Under the pieces are notes generated by a model. That model saw only the letters and a program-made list of their open reading frames with translations, did not search any database and was not told the DNA's origin. The translations under genes were made by a program, and so were the position numbers. A stretch of DNA of 64,000 bases from JBOFOR01 sp051654865. Lineage in GTDB: Bacteria; Bacillota; Clostridia; Peptostreptococcales; Peptostreptococcaceae. Each line of letters begins with the position of its first letter. Positions within the stretch are counted from its first letter, which is position 1. The DNA lies in assembly GCA_051654865.1 (NCBI GenBank), contig JBOFYV010000124.1:62001-126000 (forward strand), read 5' to 3'. Shown here piece after piece: positions 60,125-64,000 of the stretch.

Positions 60125-60847
60125 ATGAAATATGATATAGATTTAAGCAAAGTACCTAACCATATAGCCATAATAATGGATGGGAATGGTCGATGGGCAA
60201 AGTCTAGATTTCTTCCAAGAACAGCTGGACATAAAGCAGGGGTTGAAACTATAAGAAAAGTTCTTACAGAATGTAAAAAATTAGGTGTACAAAATGTTAC
60301 ATTATACGCATTTTCAACTGAAAATTGGAAGAGACCAAAACTAGAAGTTGATACACTTATGAACTTATTATCATCTTACTTAAAAAATGAAATTAAAGAA
60401 TTACATAAAAATAATGTAAAAGTAAGGACTATAGGAGATATATCTCAATTACCCGAAAATTGTAGAAAAGAAATAGATAGGGCTTATGAATTAACTAAAT
60501 TTAATACGGGTGTTAGTTTAAACTTAGCACTTAATTACGGAGCTAGATATGATATAAAAAATGCTATAATAGATATAGTAAAAGACGCAAAATGTGGTAA
60601 ACTAGATGTAGACGACATAAAAGAAGACACTATAAAAAACTATTTAAGCACAAAGTCTATTCCAGACCCAGATTTAATAATAAGAACTAGTGGAGAAGAG
60701 AGATTAAGCAATTTCCTAATGTGGGAAGCTGCCTACTCTGAATTCTATTTTACGGATATACATTGGCCTGATTTTAATGAAGAAGAATTACAAAAGGCTA
60801 TATATACATATCAAAGTAGAGATAGAAGGTTTGGAGGGCTTAAGTAA
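60125..60847 (+). CDS. uppS: Undecaprenyl diphosphate synthase
   Basis: Cis-prenyltransferase that makes the C55 lipid carrier for cell wall synthesis. The 240-residue protein has IAIIMDGNGRWAKSRFLPRT near residues 13-32 (catalytic Asp), GHKAGVETIRKVL near 34-46, YAFSTENWKRP near 64-74, and IPDPDLIIRTSGEERLSNFL near 180-199. TTGGAGGCATAATAT precedes the ATG. Acts before the lipid and isoprenoid genes that follow. Confidence 0.97.
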   Translation: MKYDIDLSKVPNHIAIIMDGNGRWAKSRFLPRTAGHKAGVETIRKVLTECKKLGVQNVTLYAFSTENWKRPKLEVDTLMNLLSSYLKNEIKELHKNNVKVRTIGDISQLPENCRKEIDRAYELTKFNTGVSLNLALNYGARYDIKNAIIDIVKDAKCGKLDVDDIKEDTIKNYLSTKSIPDPDLIIRTSGEERLSNFLMWEAAYSEFYFTDIHWPDFNEEELQKAIYTYQSRDRRFGGLK

Positions 60848-60858
60848 GGAGAAAAAAT

Positions 60859-61638
60859 ATGCTTACAAGAATTATTGCTGCATTAGCCTTAATACCATTA
60901 TTTATATTTATTGTAATTGGTGGATTACCATTATATATAGCAGAATTTATAATTATTGCAATGGCCTTAAATGAATTCTATAAGGCATTTAATGAAAAGG
61001 ATATTAATCCTTTATTTAATATAGGATATATATTTGCTGCATACTTAGCATTAAAAAATATTTTAAATTTAAATGTAGAATATACATATGTTATAGTTTT
61101 TGTATTATTTATATGTTCAATTACATATTTACTTAGAGTAAAAAATGATGTAATAGATATTGCCATTACATTTTTCGGAATTGTATATGTTGCGATGTTT
61201 TTAGATTTTATTGTATTAACTATAAATCACTTTGATAAAGGTGAAGTATACGTATGGCTAATTTTTATCATTGCATTTTTAACAGATACTTGTGCATACT
61301 TTGCAGGGTATCTATTTGGAAAACACAAGCTAATACCTAAGGTTAGCCCTAAAAAAACTATCGAAGGAAGTATTGGTGGGATATTAGGAAGTACATTAGG
61401 GTGTTTTTTACTAGGATACATATTTAATTTAGACTTAACAGCTATGATATTAATAGGAAGCTTAGGAAGTGTAGTAGCACAATTTGGAGACCTATTTGCA
61501 TCATCAATAAAAAGGTATGTAGGTATAAAAGATTATGGAAAATTAATACCAGGACATGGTGGTATATTAGATAGATTTGATAGTGTAATATTAGTAGCAC
61601 CATTTGTATATTATACAATTAGCCTATTTATTAAGTAG
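60859..61638 (+). CDS. cdsA: Phosphatidate cytidylyltransferase
   Basis: Makes CDP-diacylglycerol from phosphatidic acid and CTP. The 259-residue membrane protein has about seven hydrophobic segments, TDTCAYFAGYLFGKHKLIPK near residues 141-160, VSPKKTIEGSIGGILGS near 161-177 and the C-terminal signature SIKRYVGIKDYGKLIPGHGG near 214-233 with ILDRFDS. It starts 11 bases after the uppS stop with TAAGGAGAAAAAAT before the ATG. Confidence 0.96.
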   Translation: MLTRIIAALALIPLFIFIVIGGLPLYIAEFIIIAMALNEFYKAFNEKDINPLFNIGYIFAAYLALKNILNLNVEYTYVIVFVLFICSITYLLRVKNDVIDIAITFFGIVYVAMFLDFIVLTINHFDKGEVYVWLIFIIAFLTDTCAYFAGYLFGKHKLIPKVSPKKTIEGSIGGILGSTLGCFLLGYIFNLDLTAMILIGSLGSVVAQFGDLFASSIKRYVGIKDYGKLIPGHGGILDRFDSVILVAPFVYYTISLFIK

Positions 61639-61664
61639 CTTCAGTTATTTCGACTGAAGCTTTA
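61637..61664 (+). terminator. Hairpin after cdsA
   Basis: AGCTTCAGT / ACTGAAGCT (9-bp stem), followed by TTAG; the T tail is poor, so it may slow rather than stop transcription. Confidence 0.45.
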
Positions 61665-61777
61665 GCTGTTTAAGGATAGAATTAAATAAAAACGAATTTT
61701 ATTTAATATTGATTAAAAAAATATACAATAGTGCTATAATAATATAATGAGAATATTATAAAGAGAAAGGGTAACTT

Positions 61778-62935
61778 ATGAAAAGAATATCAATATTAGG
61801 ATCAACAGGATCTATTGGGAAACAGACACTAGATGTAGTAAGACAACATAAAGATAAATTTGAAGTGATTGCTATATCAGCAAATAGTAGCGTAGATTTA
61901 TTATTAGAACAAATAAAAGAGTTTAGGCCTAAGTATGTAGCAGTATACAATGAATTAAGTGCTCAAAAACTAAAATCTATGATACCAAATGATATAAATA
62001 TAGAAGTTTTAAGTGGTATGGAAGGATTAAAGGTAATATCTTCATTAGATGAAATAGATGTGTTATTAACAGCGATAGTAGGTATGATCGGATTAGTACC
62101 TACACTAGAGGCGATAAAAAATGGTAAAGATATAGCACTAGCTAATAAAGAAACATTAGTCTGTGCTGGAAGTTTAGTAATGAATGAAGCTAAGAAAAGA
62201 AATGTTAGTATACTACCAGTAGATAGTGAACATAGTGCTATTTTTCAATGTCTAAATGGAGAAAAAACTAAAGAAATAGAAAAAATAATATTAACTGCTT
62301 CAGGAGGACCATTTAGGGGAAAGAATAAAAATGAGTTAGTGAATGTAACGAAAAATCAAGCTTTAAAACATCCAAATTGGTCAATGGGAAGAAAAATAAG
62401 TATAGATTCATCTACATTAATGAATAAAGGGTTAGAAGTAATTGAAGCGAAATGGTTATTTGATGTAAATTACGATCAGATAGATGTAGTGGTTCATCCT
62501 CAAAGTATAATACATTCGATGGTTCAGTTTATAGATAGTTCTGTTATAGCGCAATTAGGATGTCCGGATATGAGATTACCTATTCAGTATGCACTATCTT
62601 ATCCTGATAGAATAAAATGTGATTTTGAAAGACTGGATTTAGCTAAAATTGCAACACTTACATTTGAAGAACCTGATATGGAAACATTCCCATGTTTAAA
62701 ATTAGCATATGAAACATTAAAGATGGGAGGAACATATTCAGCAGTATTAAATAGTGCTAATGAAGTTTTAGTAAATGAATTTTTAGAGGATAAAATTGGA
62801 TTTTATGACATACCATATTACATAGAGAAAACTTTAGAAGCTCATAACAGCATAAGTGAACCGACATTAGAAGAAATATTAGAAATAGATAGATGGACTA
62901 GAGAGTTTGTTTCTAACAATATACAAAATATTTAG
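61778..62935 (+). CDS. dxr: 1-deoxy-D-xylulose-5-phosphate reductoisomerase
   Basis: Second step of the MEP isoprenoid pathway: DXP to MEP with NADPH. The 385-residue protein has ISILGSTGSIGKQTLDVVRQ near residues 4-23, ALANKETLVCAGSLVM near 120-135, PVDSEHSAIFQCL near 147-159, TASGGPFRG near 173-181, HPNWSMGRKISIDSSTLMNK near 198-217 and HPQSIIHSMVQF near 242-253. AGAAAGGGTAACTT precedes the ATG. Next in the cluster is rseP. Confidence 0.97.
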   Translation: MKRISILGSTGSIGKQTLDVVRQHKDKFEVIAISANSSVDLLLEQIKEFRPKYVAVYNELSAQKLKSMIPNDINIEVLSGMEGLKVISSLDEIDVLLTAIVGMIGLVPTLEAIKNGKDIALANKETLVCAGSLVMNEAKKRNVSILPVDSEHSAIFQCLNGEKTKEIEKIILTASGGPFRGKNKNELVNVTKNQALKHPNWSMGRKISIDSSTLMNKGLEVIEAKWLFDVNYDQIDVVVHPQSIIHSMVQFIDSSVIAQLGCPDMRLPIQYALSYPDRIKCDFERLDLAKIATLTFEEPDMETFPCLKLAYETLKMGGTYSAVLNSANEVLVNEFLEDKIGFYDIPYYIEKTLEAHNSISEPTLEEILEIDRWTREFVSNNIQNI

Positions 62936-62969
62936 TATATGAATTTATTGAGGAAGGTGTTAAATTAGA

Positions 62970-63977
62970 ATGACAATAATAGCAGCTATAATACTATTTG
63001 GAATAATAGTATTTATACATGAGTTAGGGCATTTCTTACTTGCAAAAAGAGCAGGGATTAGAATTCATGAATTTGCAGTAGGAATGGGTCCAAAATTATT
63101 TGCAACAAAAAAAGGAGATACATTATATTCTCTTAGATTGCTTCCAATAGGAGGATATTGTGCTATGGAAGGCGAAGATGGAGAATCAAATGACCCAAAA
63201 TCTTTTGGAAGAAAGAGTATACTACAAAGGGCTAGTGTTCTTTTTGCAGGACCGTTTTTTAATATAGTTTTTGCAGTAGTTTTATTAATACCTGTGTTTA
63301 TTTATATGGGATCACCAAGTACGATACTAGGTCAAATTATACCTAATAGTCCTGCACAATCAGTTGGATTAAAGGTAGAAGATAAAATTATAGACATAAA
63401 TGGAAATAAAATAAACAGTTGGGAAGATGTAATAACATCATTACATAGCTCTAAAGGAGAAGAAGTAAAAATTACTGTTGATAGAGATAAAGAGACGAAA
63501 GTATTTAAAGTAACACCAGAAAAGAATGAACAAGGTAATTATGTAATAGGTATTGCATATAAGCCAAATAAAAACTTCTTTACAGCAATAGGAAGTGCGT
63601 TCACTACTACAGTAGATATGACTAAACAAATGATTCAATTCTTTGGTCAATTATTTACAGGGACTGTTCCAGGAGGGGTAGAAAATGCTGTAACAGGACC
63701 TGTAGGAGTTATTAGCATAGTATCAGATCAAGCGAGTAAAGGAATATTTAATTTAATGTATATAGGTGCTGTAATCAGTTTAAACTTAGGTATATTAAAT
63801 TTACTACCTATACCAGCACTAGATGGTGGAAGGCTAGTTATGTTAGCTATAGAAGGTATTAGAGGTGGTAAAAAATTAGATCCTAATAAAGAAGCTGCAA
63901 TTCATATGGTAGGATTTGCATTACTTATGGGATTTATGGTATTCATAACATACAAAGATATAGTTAGATTATTCTAG
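62970..63977 (+). CDS. rseP: RIP metalloprotease RseP (site-2 protease)
   Basis: Intramembrane zinc protease that cuts anti-sigma factors and other membrane proteins. The 335-residue protein has the HExxH site in VFIHELGHFLLAKRAG near residues 14-29, a PDZ domain (ILGQIIPNSPAQSVGLKVED, from about 118), and the C-terminal ligand motif in LLPIPALDGGRLVM near 279-292, with four membrane segments. GAGGAAGGTGTTAAATTAGA precedes the ATG. The substrate is not in the window. Confidence 0.95.
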   Translation: MTIIAAIILFGIIVFIHELGHFLLAKRAGIRIHEFAVGMGPKLFATKKGDTLYSLRLLPIGGYCAMEGEDGESNDPKSFGRKSILQRASVLFAGPFFNIVFAVVLLIPVFIYMGSPSTILGQIIPNSPAQSVGLKVEDKIIDINGNKINSWEDVITSLHSSKGEEVKITVDRDKETKVFKVTPEKNEQGNYVIGIAYKPNKNFFTAIGSAFTTTVDMTKQMIQFFGQLFTGTVPGGVENAVTGPVGVISIVSDQASKGIFNLMYIGAVISLNLGILNLLPIPALDGGRLVMLAIEGIRGGKKLDPNKEAAIHMVGFALLMGFMVFITYKDIVRLF

Positions 63978-63987
63978 AAGGAGACAC

Positions 63988-64000
63988 TTGCTTAAAAGGA
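63988..64000 (+). CDS. Start of the next gene, probably ispG (truncated by the window)
   Basis: TTG at 63988 follows AGAAGGAGAC at good distance, and the frame stays open to the end (Met/Leu-Leu-Lys-Arg). In clostridia dxr and rseP are usually followed by ispG, so this is the likely identity; four codons alone cannot prove it. Confidence 0.35.

Noticed and set aside
1..64000. CRISPR arrays, insertion sequences, prophage or integrative elements
   Set aside because: No repeat-spacer arrays, transposase, integrase or phage structural genes were seen; the lone holin-like gene and small-gene group are not enough to define an element.

Overview
The window is AT-rich, tightly coding chromosomal DNA of a low-GC, anaerobic Gram-positive. 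Several traits point to Clostridia, most likely Peptostreptococcaceae (relatives of Clostridioides, Romboutsia, Paraclostridium); the family call is inference. The traits are the gene order rpoD-trmK-NIF3, the order rpsB-tsf-pyrH-frr-uppS-cdsA-dxr-rseP, a ferredoxin-type thioredoxin reductase candidate, a queuosine-salvage locus with a QueL-like radical SAM protein, a selenium-dependent molybdenum hydroxylase maturation cluster, and GGAGG-type ribosome sites with many TTG/GTG starts. I see no prophage, insertion sequence or CRISPR array.

Layout. 1-2.9 kb: 3' part of rpoD, trmK, NIF3. 2.9-8.5 kb: Trp-specific T-box with trpP, a MATE pump, a lone LLH holin, an acidic membrane protein, NhaC and MntP. 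8.6-17.7 kb: PucR-type regulator and an orphan sugar-ABC ATPase, MscS, a VTT-domain protein, a YdjM-like protein, an exported superoxide dismutase, a CPBP protease, aspartate 4-decarboxylase and lipoate ligase. 17.8-21.4 kb: lysine riboswitch with an NhaC-family (LysW-type) transporter, a pentapeptide-repeat/ion-channel fusion and tRNA-Leu(UAG). 21.5-24.3 kb: a PTS IIC gene behind an unassigned structured leader, then guanine deaminase. 24.3-26 kb: preQ1-I riboswitch, a 49-codon ORF, ECF S component (QrtT-like) and QueL-like protein. 26-29.4 kb: an accessory-looking stretch of small unknown genes and a two-component system. 29.5-32.4 kb: thioredoxin system and alanine symporter. 32.6-39.3 kb: leuACDB with a CodY-like box in its promoter, then proBA. 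39.4-45.1 kb: recQ, DegV, YfcC transporter, CoA-binding protein. 45.3-49.4 kb: yqeB-xdhC-moaB-moaA-moaC-MOSC. 49.5-56.6 kb: plsC, Na/Pi cotransporter, arginine deiminase, DEAD-box helicase and D,D-carboxypeptidase. 56.6-64 kb: translation/envelope/isoprenoid cluster, running out into a probable ispG.

Many transport genes are under RNA control by the nutrient they are thought to carry: Trp T-box with trpP, lysine riboswitch with the LysW-type transporter, preQ1 riboswitch with the queuosine-precursor transporter. Two further leaders carry structure I cannot assign: the PTS IIC leader and the hairpin over the YfcC ribosome site. Amino-acid metabolism (leu, pro, arginine deiminase, aspartate decarboxylase, alanine symport) is prominent, as expected for an amino-acid-using anaerobe.
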